IMG/VR virus record: IMGVR_UViG_3300032116_000552
Coordinates: 1-38,785 of that record
Length of the DNA stretch: 38,785 nt
Source: a virus
Direction: 5' to 3' (one strand)
A program made the position numbers and the translations under genes. Within the stretch, counting starts at the first letter, position 1. Each line of letters starts with the position of its first letter. The notes under the pieces were generated by a model. The model was not told where the DNA came from. It worked only from the letters and a program-made list of their open reading frames with translations, and ran no database searches. Of this stretch, positions 30,517 to 37,464 are shown piece after piece.

Positions 30517-31386
30517 ATGACGAAACAACAACTACCGGGTATAACAGCGGGTCTTGAGGGAGCTATCAAGGAGGCTGTGGGTTCCGTTCTCCAGATGGGA
30601 GCAACAAAACCACAGGAGCAGCGGGTGTCTGTGCAGGAGCAGAAGGCCCCTGTAGCGAAGAAGGTTATCAGCGAAGCTGTGATACTGATGCCTAGGACAT
30701 TCCTTATGCGTTCTGAGAACCAGTCAGCAACAACAAAAGAGAACCACGAGGATCTGTATAACACGTACGTGAAGAGCTTCAACCGTATCAGTGCGAAGCT
30801 TGACACTGTGTCAAGGGCTGATGCTGACAACTCAAATGATTCGGAGTACAGGAGACTGAAGCTTGATGAGGTTCACAACATGAACGGTGTGAAGCTTCAC
30901 GAGCTGTACTTCACGAACGTCGGTGATCCGAAGAGTGAGATTAGGGCTGACAGCATTCCGTTCATGAGACTGTCAAGGGACTGGGGCACGTTTGATGCTT
31001 GGCAGCTGGACTTCAGAGCGTGTGGGATGGCTGCTCGTGAGGGTTGGGCTGTGTGTTACTTCGACCCGTTCAAGAACCAGTATTTCAACTGCTTTGTTGA
31101 GCAGCACACGGCGAACGTTCCTGTGATGGGCATTCCTGTGTTGGTTGTGGACACATGGCATCATGCATGGTTCTATGACTTCCCTGGAGACAAGATGGAG
31201 TACATGAACAAGAGCATGAGGGAAATCAACTGGGAAGTGGTTGAGATGAGGATGATGGCGGCAGAGATGTCGAAGCTCAACCAAGTCTATGCTATCCAGC
31301 CTGTTGCCTCCATCGACAAGGAAAAGACGGTTGGCTTCTCTCCAGCTAGTTCGGCACCGGTAGCTGTCCTTGGGGACAGGAAGTGA
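30517..31386 (+). CDS. Fe/Mn superoxide dismutase-like protein
   Basis: A 289-residue protein with an SOD fold from about residue 55. All four expected metal ligands can be placed: His77 (ENHEDLYNTYV, like the H-x-K-HHxxYV helix), His128 (LHELYF, like HNLYF), Asp212 and His216 (VDTWHHAWFYDF, like LDVWEHAYYLDY). DWGTFDAWQLDF (155-166), GWAVCYFD (176-183) and INWEVVEMRM also fit. It would convert superoxide to peroxide and oxygen with Fe or Mn, if active. The N-terminal ~55 residues are extra, and the second-shell His/Gln positions are changed, so activity is uncertain. It lies at the head of a late-oriented plus-strand unit, which suggests a virion or late role. Confidence 0.75.
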   Translation: MTKQQLPGITAGLEGAIKEAVGSVLQMGATKPQEQRVSVQEQKAPVAKKVISEAVILMPRTFLMRSENQSATTKENHEDLYNTYVKSFNRISAKLDTVSRADADNSNDSEYRRLKLDEVHNMNGVKLHELYFTNVGDPKSEIRADSIPFMRLSRDWGTFDAWQLDFRACGMAAREGWAVCYFDPFKNQYFNCFVEQHTANVPVMGIPVLVVDTWHHAWFYDFPGDKMEYMNKSMREINWEVVEMRMMAAEMSKLNQVYAIQPVASIDKEKTVGFSPASSAPVAVLGDRK

Positions 31387-31395
31387 TAGGCCATC

Positions 31396-32235
31396 ATGAC
31401 AACTCCAAAGAAAACAACCAGTTCAACACGCTATCACCTGTTTGAGAGCATCAAGAGAAGGACTCGCAGCAGCGAGTTCGCTGTGTTGCTTGAGCAAGAG
31501 GACGACGAAGAGGGCAGCGAGGCAGCTGACGTAGCATACACTCCGCCGAGGGACAGGTTGCTTGCTGCTCCAGACGTATCGGACAGTGTTACGGAGAAGG
31601 ATGCCAGTGTTGATGAAAAGATTGACAGCTACATCATTCGATATGAACGTGATGCCGTTGGTCTTGGCAGCGACAAGGAAAAAGAAGAAGAGCTCCAGAT
31701 TGGTACCGCCCAGCCCATTGCCGAACATACCCGTAGTATTCCTGTGAGCCTCTACAGTGCCTTGTTCGAACAAGCAACGCCTCCTAGTCCTCCTGGTGGT
31801 GCCGATGCCTCTCTTGGGGCTCCTGGTGACACTGGCGGTATGCCTGACATGGGCATGGGAGGCATGCCTGACTTGGGTGGTGGTATGGATGCAGGAGCTG
31901 GAGGGGAACCGAAGCCTGCCGACGTTGCTCCTGTGCCGAAGATAAACATTAGGAGATTTGCCGAGGGTATTGCAAGGCTAGCGATGAACTACCAGTCGTT
32001 GATTGACCCACAGACCATTATCCTGAACAGGGCCATGTTTTATGTGGCTAAGAACTACTCTCCTAGGCTTGCAAGGGAGCTTATGAGCATACTGGAGAGA
32101 GACTTCGACTTGTCTCCGAAGACACCTTCGCAGAAGAGAGCAGAGATTCCAGCTGCGCCTAGGGCTGGTGGTTCTGGTCCTGAAGACGGTGGTGGAGTTC
32201 CATCCGGCGGTGGTGGTGGCGTTGGTGGAGACTGA
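31396..32235 (+). CDS. Unknown structural-type protein with Gly/Pro/Met-rich linker
   Basis: A 279-residue protein. An acidic N-terminal half (EQEDDEEGSEAADV) and a linker of GGMPDMGMGGMPDLGGG type (about residues 130-172) lead to a helical domain (INIRRFAEGIARLAMNYQSL, AMFYVAKNYSPRLARELMS), then a Pro/Gly tail. The helical domain pattern, F-A-x-x-[IV]-A-R-L...NY, resembles conserved hypothetical virion proteins of T4-like phages as I remember them. It follows the SOD-like gene by nine bases, so the two are co-transcribed. Confidence 0.55.
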   Translation: MTTPKKTTSSTRYHLFESIKRRTRSSEFAVLLEQEDDEEGSEAADVAYTPPRDRLLAAPDVSDSVTEKDASVDEKIDSYIIRYERDAVGLGSDKEKEEELQIGTAQPIAEHTRSIPVSLYSALFEQATPPSPPGGADASLGAPGDTGGMPDMGMGGMPDLGGGMDAGAGGEPKPADVAPVPKINIRRFAEGIARLAMNYQSLIDPQTIILNRAMFYVAKNYSPRLARELMSILERDFDLSPKTPSQKRAEIPAAPRAGGSGPEDGGGVPSGGGGGVGGD

Positions 32236-32237
32236 AG

Positions 32238-32245
32238 CTAGCTAT
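32238..32245 (+). promoter_or_regulatory. Possible late octamer variant CTAGCTAT
   Basis: One mismatch from CTAGTTAT, 58 bases before ATG 32304, just after the upstream stop. A transcript from here would contain both arms of the 32262-32323 hairpin. Confidence 0.35.
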
Positions 32246-32261
32246 AGCTGACAGCCACACA

Positions 32262-32323
32262 GGTTCCTTCGGTTCAGCTACATTATGTCAAGGTACACAA
32301 GCGATGAGCGAACCGAAGGAACC
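32262..32323 (+). promoter_or_regulatory. 14-bp inverted repeat enclosing a ribosome binding site and start codon
   Basis: GGTTCCTTCGGTTC (32262-32275) is perfectly complementary to GAACCGAAGGAACC (32310-32323), which is codons 3-7 of the next gene. The 34-base loop holds AAGG and ATG 32304. A strong mRNA hairpin is expected that displays or restricts the start site. Confidence 0.55.
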
Positions 32324-32645
32324 ACAAGATAAGCCTGACAAGCCAACAACGGCGGTCATAACGAAGAAAGAGCAGCGTCACACACTACACTTCGATGTAG
32401 ACGTGCCGTTCGACTCTTTTATCGCTTGCAGGAAGTATCTGTTTGAAAACGGGTTATCCTTGCAAGAGTTTTTCTCCAGGGTCATGATCATGCTGGAGAA
32501 CAAAGATCCGGCCATGAAGGCTGCTGTTGAGATGGCGAAGAAGAACAAGGTGGCGAACGCCCCTATCAAGTACGTGTTCTCCAACCCCAAGTCTCTATAT
32601 GCAGCGCTTGAACACAGAAACCCCTTGAAAAGCAAGGAGGAGTGA
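32304..32645 (+). CDS. Unknown small charged protein
   Basis: A 113-residue protein: a Lys/Pro/Glu-rich start (EPKEPQDKPDKP), then LHFDVDVPFDSFIACRKYLF and LSLQEFFSRVMIMLENKD, which look like the core of a small helical fold, possibly ribbon-helix-helix-like (strand, then two helices). That fold would make it a DNA-binding protein, but this is speculative. Its start lies in the loop of a 14-bp hairpin, so its translation may be controlled. Confidence 0.55.
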   Translation: MSEPKEPQDKPDKPTTAVITKKEQRHTLHFDVDVPFDSFIACRKYLFENGLSLQEFFSRVMIMLENKDPAMKAAVEMAKKNKVANAPIKYVFSNPKSLYAALEHRNPLKSKEE

Positions 32646-32654
32646 GGTATTACT

Positions 32655-33113
32655 ATGTCAGTGAAGCGAGAACAAGAGGAAGCACCAGAGTTCATCGAAG
32701 AACAACGCAGTTCGGTTGTTCCAACCACACAACAGCAACCAGAAGAAGAGTCGGTCATTACGACGATCAACAACACACACCTCACCGACATCCTTGAGCG
32801 CTTGACACAGTTTGAGAGCCAAGTGGTTGTAGAGAGGCTTTCTGCGCTTGAGTCTGGCATATCTTCATTGAAGAAAGAGCTTGCCATCCTGAAGCTGTTG
32901 ATTCACGACATCAAGGGACTTGTGACGAACATCTCTGTTACTCAAGAAGAGTTTGTTTCCGACATGGAAGCAGACGGCGAGTTCAACGTTGTAAAAGAGC
33001 AGGAAGAAAAGCAAGACATGCTCAAGGCTCTTGAAGGGCTTGATGACATGGACGATGAGCTGACTGATGCAGAGCTACGTCAGTCGATAGGAGACAAGAA
33101 ATCATGGAACTGA
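32655..33113 (+). CDS. Coiled-coil protein
   Basis: A 152-residue acidic protein with a long heptad-type stretch (LTDILERLTQFESQVV through LKLLIHDIKGLVTNI) and an acidic end. No signal peptide or membrane helix is seen. It has a GGAGG site at 32636-32640, a little far from the ATG, and overlaps the next gene by 10 bases. Placed before the spanin-like genes; whether it belongs to the lysis group is not known. Confidence 0.55.
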   Translation: MSVKREQEEAPEFIEEQRSSVVPTTQQQPEEESVITTINNTHLTDILERLTQFESQVVVERLSALESGISSLKKELAILKLLIHDIKGLVTNISVTQEEFVSDMEADGEFNVVKEQEEKQDMLKALEGLDDMDDELTDAELRQSIGDKKSWN

Positions 33114-33544
33114 TGTGGATAAAGGTGAAGTTGTTCTTTGCAAAGGTGTGGGGATTCTTGAAGCTGTTCGGTGGATACCTGCTGTTTGGCTTTATGGTTA
33201 TTGTCTCGGTCTTCTTCTATTCACAGCTGAATGGCCGCCTTGAACGTATGCGGCAGGGCATGCTGGACAAAGAGAAGGCACACAGGGACAACCTCGACAG
33301 ATTGCAAGCAGAGATTGACGCACAACTCAAGGCAAGGCAAGAGATAGAGAAGCTCTACACAGACTTGATGGCGAAAATCAAGCGTGAGCATTCCGAAGGT
33401 GTTCAACAGATAGCTGAAACACGGGACAGAGAAGTCCGAGAGATTATCACCCGAAACAGAGAGAACCCAACAGCTATGGCCACAGCCATGAACAGCTTGT
33501 TTGGTGTTCCGGTTATCGCACTTGAAGAGGTACCAAAATCATGA
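33104..33544 (+). CDS. Inner-membrane coiled-coil protein, i-spanin-like
   Basis: A 146-residue protein with one N-terminal transmembrane helix (about residues 20-41, GGYLLFGFMVIVSVFFYSQL) and a long charged coiled coil after it (RQGMLDKEKAHRDNLDRLQA onward to about 120). This is the Rz (i-spanin) layout: inner-membrane anchor with a periplasmic coiled coil that joins an outer-membrane partner and fuses the membranes in the last step of lysis. The next gene, a signal-peptide protein, overlaps by four bases, as in many spanin pairs. Alternative: any small anchored coiled-coil protein. Confidence 0.55.
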   Translation: MELMWIKVKLFFAKVWGFLKLFGGYLLFGFMVIVSVFFYSQLNGRLERMRQGMLDKEKAHRDNLDRLQAEIDAQLKARQEIEKLYTDLMAKIKREHSEGVQQIAETRDREVREIITRNRENPTAMATAMNSLFGVPVIALEEVPKS

Positions 33545-34140
33545 AGACGTTGATGTGTTGGGTATTCCTGTTCCTCACGTTGGTTCAGGGTTGTGTGAGG
33601 CAAGCGAACGCACAGACAGTTCGAACGTTTCCAGCAGAACCAGAGCCAACAGTAACAGCCATTGACCTTGGCCGTTATGCTCCACCGCCACAACCCGACC
33701 TGACTCAGCCGGTTCGACTGTCATCTATAGCAGCCGATGCTGGAGCTACAGGGGCTCAAGCGGTCGTTGTAAGGCAAGGTGCTAGGTATGACATGCCATT
33801 CAACGCCATCTGCCTGAATGAACCAGCCCAGGCTCTTGTGGAGGCTGCGTTCTATGAACAACACAGAACACTGGTAAACGACTCCAGAAGAGCACAAGCA
33901 GAACTAGGAGCTCAAGCAATAAGAGACATCCAACTTCTTCACACCGACATCAACATTTTGAGGGCTGTGTATGGCTCTAGAATCAGAGCCAGAGACATTG
34001 AACTCCAGAGTGCGAACAGAGTTATTCTTGAGCTGAACGGACAGTCAGCTTCAAGAACTTGGCAGACTGTAGGTTTGGTCACACTTGGAGTTCTTACTGG
34101 TGTTGGCATAGGCAGCCTGCTGCTTCTCACAAGACCCTAA
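33541..34140 (+). CDS. Exported protein with C-terminal membrane helix; u-spanin or o-spanin candidate
   Basis: A 199-residue protein. N-terminus MKTLMCWVFLFLTLVQGC is a signal sequence with a possible lipobox ending at Cys18 (V-Q-G-C); an ANA-Q site shortly after would suit signal peptidase I instead. Residues about 105-160 are helical. The C-terminus has a clear transmembrane helix (TVGLVTLGVLTGVGIGSLLLL). An outer-membrane lipid anchor plus a C-terminal inner-membrane helix is the layout of unimolecular spanins (T1 gp11 type). It overlaps the i-spanin-like gene (ATGA) and is followed by a holin-like gene. Confidence 0.55.
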   Translation: MKTLMCWVFLFLTLVQGCVRQANAQTVRTFPAEPEPTVTAIDLGRYAPPPQPDLTQPVRLSSIAADAGATGAQAVVVRQGARYDMPFNAICLNEPAQALVEAAFYEQHRTLVNDSRRAQAELGAQAIRDIQLLHTDINILRAVYGSRIRARDIELQSANRVILELNGQSASRTWQTVGLVTLGVLTGVGIGSLLLLTRP

Positions 34141-34157
34141 TAATCCATTCTTGTGCT

Positions 34158-34165
34158 GTAGTTAC
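34158..34165 (+). promoter_or_regulatory. Late octamer variant GTAGTTAC
   Basis: 16 bases before ATG 34182, with AGGAG between. Two mismatches from CTAGTTAT. Confidence 0.4.
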
Positions 34166-34181
34166 TCAGTAGGAGACAAAT

Positions 34182-34442
34182 ATGGCCCTTCTACTAAAAG
34201 ACAGCGATGGAAAGCCAAGCGTAAGCTTCACGATGGTGTTTACCACTTTCTGTGTGTGCTTGCTCTGGCTCACCGTGTCCATCATCAACATTCAACACAT
34301 CAGAGCGTTTGACGTTACAACCGCTTCAGGTTTCCTTTCGCCACTTCTAGCACTCTACTTCGGTAGACGCTGGACCAAGGATGGCAAGCTTGAAACCACG
34401 ACACCAGCAGGTACCTCACCTTCACAGCCACCAACACAGTGA
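34182..34442 (+). CDS. Small membrane protein, holin-like
   Basis: An 86-residue protein: polar start (DSDGKPSVSF), transmembrane helix TMVFTTFCVCLLWLTVSIINI, a loop, a second hydrophobic stretch FLSPLLALYFGRRW, then a Thr/Pro/Ser-rich tail. The two-helix layout, size and position between spanin-like genes and an amidase gene fit a holin. The GF-x-x-P-LLALYFGRRW end is a pattern seen in many small phage and bacterial membrane proteins whose holin activity is unproven. AGGAG lies before the start. Confidence 0.55.
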   Translation: MALLLKDSDGKPSVSFTMVFTTFCVCLLWLTVSIINIQHIRAFDVTTASGFLSPLLALYFGRRWTKDGKLETTTPAGTSPSQPPTQ

Positions 34443-34501
34443 GTATTCCCTGTAAAATAACAGGTGATTCTCTGGGGGTATGATTATATGAGTGATGGTG
34501 C

Positions 34502-34509
34502 ATAGTTAT
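34502..34509 (+). promoter_or_regulatory. Late octamer ATAGTTAT
   Basis: 28 bases before ATG 34538, with GGAGG as ribosome binding site. A CAGCC-TTGAA-GGCTG hairpin (34513-34527) lies between octamer and start and may stabilise the 5' end. Confidence 0.5.
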
Positions 34510-34537
34510 TTGCAGCCTTGAAGGCTGGAGGAATACT

Positions 34538-34984
34538 ATGTCAGTCAAAACTACACTCAACTCAACATTCGGCATTGTGAATGTCAACGATCAGAGTGGC
34601 ATCGTTGTCGAGAAGGATTCATCGAACGCAGGCTTCGCACCATTCAAAGTGCACACCAGCGGAGCATATGCTGCTGCTGCAACGCTTACAAATGGTGATG
34701 CAGGCGTGACCACCGTCGCTGGTGGCTCGGCAACCACACTTGTGATGCCACTTGCTTCAACCGTCATGGGATCGACGTTCTGCTTCCGTTCGACCAGCGC
34801 TCAGGCTCACGCTCTGACCTGCTCGCAGGAAACCAACGGAACGAAGGCATTCACAGACGGTACAAGCAACGGTTCGAAGCTTGCGCTTCCGAACATTGCT
34901 GGCAGCGCTGTGACCTTGTTCTGTGATGGTGTGAACTTCCTTGTCATCGGCAAGTCTGGTTCGTTGACCATCAACGGAACCTGA
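34538..34984 (+). CDS. Decoration- or fibre-like structural protein
   Basis: A 148-residue protein, rich in Thr, Ser, Gly and Ala, with few Lys, all beta in pattern: GIVVEKDSSNAGFAPF, GGSATTLVMPLAS, FCFRSTSAQAHALT, then GSAVTLFCDGVNFLVIGKSG. This GS-x-VTLFCDG-x-x-WxVIG-type ending is common in phage head decoration and fibre proteins. It has an excellent GGAGG site, strongly biased codons and a terminator after it, consistent with an abundant virion protein. The exact role, head decoration or tail fibre, cannot be told. Confidence 0.6.
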   Translation: MSVKTTLNSTFGIVNVNDQSGIVVEKDSSNAGFAPFKVHTSGAYAAAATLTNGDAGVTTVAGGSATTLVMPLASTVMGSTFCFRSTSAQAHALTCSQETNGTKAFTDGTSNGSKLALPNIAGSAVTLFCDGVNFLVIGKSGSLTINGT

Positions 34985-35025
34985 GAACACACGCCCACAC
35001 AGCATCCAGCTTCAACGTAAACGCC

Positions 35026-35062
35026 AGCCTCTTGCTATCTATCGACAGCAAGAGGCTTTTTT
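35026..35062 (+). terminator. Terminator whose 3' arm carries the ribosome binding site of the next gene
   Basis: AGCCTCTTGCT (35026-35036) pairs with AGCAAGAGGCT (35047-35057), 11 bp, loop of ten, then a run of T to 35062. The amidase ATG is the next base, 35063. AAGAGG (35050-35055), seven bases from that ATG, is inside the stem. Confidence 0.85.
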
Positions 35063-35878
35063 ATGTCTATCATCATCAAAGACACATCATATGAAATCCC
35101 CGGAGTCAAGACGGTTTCTTGGAAGGACTCTGAAGGGCAGGCGTTGAAGGTCAAGGAAGTAACAGACAAGAATCCAAGAACCACTTGGATTCGTGGTATT
35201 GTGTGCCATACGGTTCATGGCAAGTTGGGCAAGCTTCTACCTGGAGTTGGACCTAACACAAACATGGATGTTACGTATGCCAAGTATCAGACCAATACTG
35301 ACAGGAGTGTTTCCTGGGACTATACCTGTGACTTGAATGGGGACTGGCTTGTTCAGAACGACCCAACAAAGAACTATACGTGGCACGCTGGGGCCGTGAA
35401 TCAAATCACATGTGGATTTGAACTGGTCCAGCTTGACAACGGGGACTTGTACGAAGGACAGATAGCGAAGGCTGTGGAGTTTATAGACTTCATAACGGCG
35501 AAGCTTGGAATCCAGAGGCAGATTCCTTGGGACAAGACTCTTGACAGACCCAAGCGTGGGATTGTGCAGCGTATTGCTGGTCCTGGAGCTGGGAGAGATG
35601 TTGTTGGAATATACAACCATCACCACCAGACAACCAACAGAGGGCTGGGAGATCCAGGACCATGGCTCCCGCTTGCTCTACGTGACGCAGGGTACGAGTT
35701 GTTTGACTATGATGCAGAGGAAGACCTCAAGGCATGGAAGGAACGACAGATAACCGTCCTGGGGCTTTCTGGAGCACAAGCTGACGGCATTCCCGGCCCT
35801 GGCACGGTGCAACAGTTGAAGAACAAGGGATATAAACACGGTCTGTGGATTCCCAGGCCCATGGACAGCTTGCTCTGA
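35063..35878 (+). CDS. N-acetylmuramoyl-L-alanine amidase endolysin with peptidoglycan-binding domain
   Basis: A 271-residue protein of the amidase_2 / PGRP family. IRGIVCHTVHG gives zinc ligand His49, TWHAG (106-110) is the typical strand after the substrate loop, NHHHQT (185-190) gives the second His, and GLGDPG (194-199) carries the Asp ligand. It cuts the bond between MurNAc and L-Ala in peptidoglycan. Residues about 227-258 (ITVLGLSGAQADGIPGPGTV) resemble a peptidoglycan-binding repeat. No signal peptide is present, so a holin is needed. The start codon directly follows a terminator whose stem contains the only ribosome binding site, so translation may be repressed on full-length transcripts. 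Confidence 0.8.
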   Translation: MSIIIKDTSYEIPGVKTVSWKDSEGQALKVKEVTDKNPRTTWIRGIVCHTVHGKLGKLLPGVGPNTNMDVTYAKYQTNTDRSVSWDYTCDLNGDWLVQNDPTKNYTWHAGAVNQITCGFELVQLDNGDLYEGQIAKAVEFIDFITAKLGIQRQIPWDKTLDRPKRGIVQRIAGPGAGRDVVGIYNHHHQTTNRGLGDPGPWLPLALRDAGYELFDYDAEEDLKAWKERQITVLGLSGAQADGIPGPGTVQQLKNKGYKHGLWIPRPMDSLL

Positions 35879-35902
35879 ACAACGACTGTTTCCGTTGATA
35901 AT

Positions 35903-35922
35903 CTCATGATATACACATGAGA
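35903..35922 (+). repeat. Small inverted repeat over a start codon
   Basis: TCTCATG (35903-35909) and CATGAGA (35916-35922) can pair; ATG 35917 lies in the right arm. It may hide the start codon of the 81-residue gene. Confidence 0.35.
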
Positions 35923-36162
35923 ATCTGGTCAACGATCGAACGCAGTTATCACAAGAGAAACGACGGCTTGTACCTTGAGCTTATCTCCCACTACGTCCAC
36001 TTCGAAGATGGAGCTGGGAACATCCAGACGAAGCTTGACAAGTCTTCGTGGGGCAAGGTATACCGAGAGAACAACACACACAACTCATTTGAGGGTGCTG
36101 TAACCATCACGGAGAATGGCGTAGAGAAGAGACTGGTCGTCTCAGAAATCGTTGTCAGGTGA
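35917..36162 (+). CDS. Unknown small protein
   Basis: An 81-residue beta-rich protein (MRIWSTIERSYHKRN, LYLELISHYVHFEDG, AVTITENGVEKRLVVSEIVV). I do not recognise it. It has no Shine-Dalgarno site, and its ATG lies in the stem of a small hairpin. It is the last plus-strand gene before the minus-strand block and overlaps the end of that block by eight bases, tail to tail. Confidence 0.5.
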   Translation: MRIWSTIERSYHKRNDGLYLELISHYVHFEDGAGNIQTKLDKSSWGKVYRENNTHNSFEGAVTITENGVEKRLVVSEIVVR

Positions 36163-36538
36163 TGATCTTACCACCGGTGCTCTGACCGTTGTCTACAGTC
36201 AACACCAGCGTGTGCTTCGGTTGTCCTGTGTCGATCATAGGTGCGTCTTCAATGGTGTCCTTGCTGTCTGCAACAGCTCTGGAAATCTTGAGCATGCTTT
36301 CACGGTTCTCAAGCTCTAGAGCTAAGAGGTAGATCAAGAACAACTTCTGCCGCTGAGAAATGCCGAACTGGTTGATGGTTCTGACAATTCCTCTGCATTC
36401 CATTTTCTTGTCCTTGGACAACTTGGTTTCGACGTAGCTGGGTGTGACATACTGCACACCTTCTTCTTTTTCGGTTTCATCCGTGAGCATGGAATCAAAA
36501 CCTTCCATGCTGCTCTGGTCGTCCGCTGGTCCTGTCAT
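36155..36538 (-). CDS. Conserved-looking phage protein of unknown function
   Basis: A 127-residue protein. After an acidic N-terminus comes KKMECRGIVRTINQFGISQRQ and KLFLIYLLALELENRESM, a helical pattern I recall from hypothetical proteins of cyanophages and pelagiphages. The start at ATG 36538 has GGAGG six bases upstream and overlaps the upstream stop (ATGA); the frame extends further to 36571. It is the last gene of a four- to five-gene minus-strand unit. Function unknown. Confidence 0.6.
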   Translation of the reverse strand: MTGPADDQSSMEGFDSMLTDETEKEEGVQYVTPSYVETKLSKDKKMECRGIVRTINQFGISQRQKLFLIYLLALELENRESMLKISRAVADSKDTIEDAPMIDTGQPKHTLVLTVDNGQSTGGKIIT

Positions 36539-36993
36539 ATATCCTCCGTTGAGAAGCCGTCTATCTTCCACAGTGTCTTTCCCACAAGCAACAGATACTT
36601 GCCGTGTGTTTCTCCATCCTCAGTTTCCTTGTCCAGCACAACAGGCTTCCCCCACTGCTCGTTGTCGTATAGAAACCTAATCTCTTGCCATGTGGAAACG
36701 TCAAGAGTGTACTTCTCAAGTAGGGTTACCAGCTTCTCTGGAAGCCCTGTCTTCAACTCTTCTATATCCGGAAGGGTCGGAGAGCTTTCTTTCTTTAGTT
36801 TCTCAGCAACGCCCACCTCTGTGACTCTGTGAATACCTTGGCAGTTGTTGCACTTAGCATAGCTGGGCTTGACATCCCCATTGTCATCAACCACCGAGAA
36901 CACAACGAACTTGTGCCACACGGTTGGTTGTATGGCCTCAAACTGCTTGAGAACACAGTTGCATTCAATCAAGTGCTTTACATATGCAGGCAT
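36535..36993 (-). CDS. Conserved-looking phage protein with four-Cys zinc motif
   Basis: A 152-residue protein: HLIECNCVLKQF near residue 7, then HKFVVFSVVDD, and AKCNNCQGIHRVTE near residue 46. The C-x-C...C-x2-C set, with His near by, suggests one zinc site. I recall this arrangement (ECNC...KFVVFSV...CNNC-x-x-HKV) in T4-like cyanophages and pelagiphages, where its function is unknown. The C-terminus holds LVTLLEKYTLDVSTWQEIRF and GKYLLLVGKTLWKI. It is coupled to the next gene (ATGA). Confidence 0.6.
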   Translation of the reverse strand: MPAYVKHLIECNCVLKQFEAIQPTVWHKFVVFSVVDDNGDVKPSYAKCNNCQGIHRVTEVGVAEKLKKESSPTLPDIEELKTGLPEKLVTLLEKYTLDVSTWQEIRFLYDNEQWGKPVVLDKETEDGETHGKYLLLVGKTLWKIDGFSTEDI

Positions 36994-37049
36994 AGAAACA
37001 CCACCGCCAGTATACCAAGAACAATCAGCAGGGAAAGCAGAACACTCAC
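36978..37049 (-). CDS. Possible 23-residue membrane microprotein
   Basis: GTG 37049 follows the upstream stop by two bases and opens a frame for an almost purely hydrophobic peptide (SVLLSLLIVLGILAVVFLCL) ending at TAA 36978, overlapping the next gene by 16 bases. There is no Shine-Dalgarno site, but stop-start coupling is possible. It fills a 58-base gap. Chance cannot be ruled out. Confidence 0.3.
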   Translation of the reverse strand: MSVLLSLLIVLGILAVVFLCLHM

Positions 37050-37051
37050 AC

Positions 37052-37405
37052 CTATTCGATGTTGACGGTTACTTTTTTTGCTGGCTTCTTCTGACCCGAG
37101 GGCTCTTGCAAGCCCTCGGTTTTGTCCAAAGGGCCAACAGCCTCACTGTCAACGGTCAGATCGCCAACGTATGCGTCAAGTTCCTTCTTGACGTTCTGGT
37201 GAAACTGATCAATGTTCATGAGTTCGAATTCGTGAATGGTTGTCTGCATCGTTCCCAGCAACACGTTCAGTGTCTGTGGGTCGATAGGCAGTCCCTGCTT
37301 TCGAGAAAACATCTGAAGCCTGTCATAAGCACCTTCACTGATGCACTTGACAAGCTTATGCACTTCCCGTTCAATCTTCGTATCCAGTTCAACTCTTGAT
37401 GCCAT
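37052..37405 (-). CDS. Unknown helical protein with hairpin-covered ribosome binding site
   Basis: A 117-residue protein, helical (VELDTKIEREVHKLVKCISE, TLNVLLGTMQTTIHEFELM, DQFHQNVKKELDAYV), with a Lys/Pro-rich tail. No known family is recognised. AGAGGT lies six bases before ATG 37405 and is inside the 3' arm of a perfect 10-bp hairpin, so translation is probably blocked when the full leader is present. It lies within the minus-strand unit led by the 38658 gene. Confidence 0.6.
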   Translation of the reverse strand: MASRVELDTKIEREVHKLVKCISEGAYDRLQMFSRKQGLPIDPQTLNVLLGTMQTTIHEFELMNIDQFHQNVKKELDAYVGDLTVDSEAVGPLDKTEGLQEPSGQKKPAKKVTVNIE

Positions 37406-37409
37406 TTGA

Positions 37410-37444
37410 TACCTCTATCGCTATGATATTCATGGATAGAGGTA
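37410..37444 (-). promoter_or_regulatory. 10-bp hairpin covering the ribosome binding site of the 37405 gene
   Basis: Minus strand: TACCTCTATC (37444-37435) pairs perfectly with GATAGAGGTA (37419-37410), with a 15-base loop. AGAGGT lies in the 3' arm, and ATG begins four bases after the stem. Confidence 0.7.
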
Positions 37445-37464
37445 GATTGTATCAGTTGAACTGG

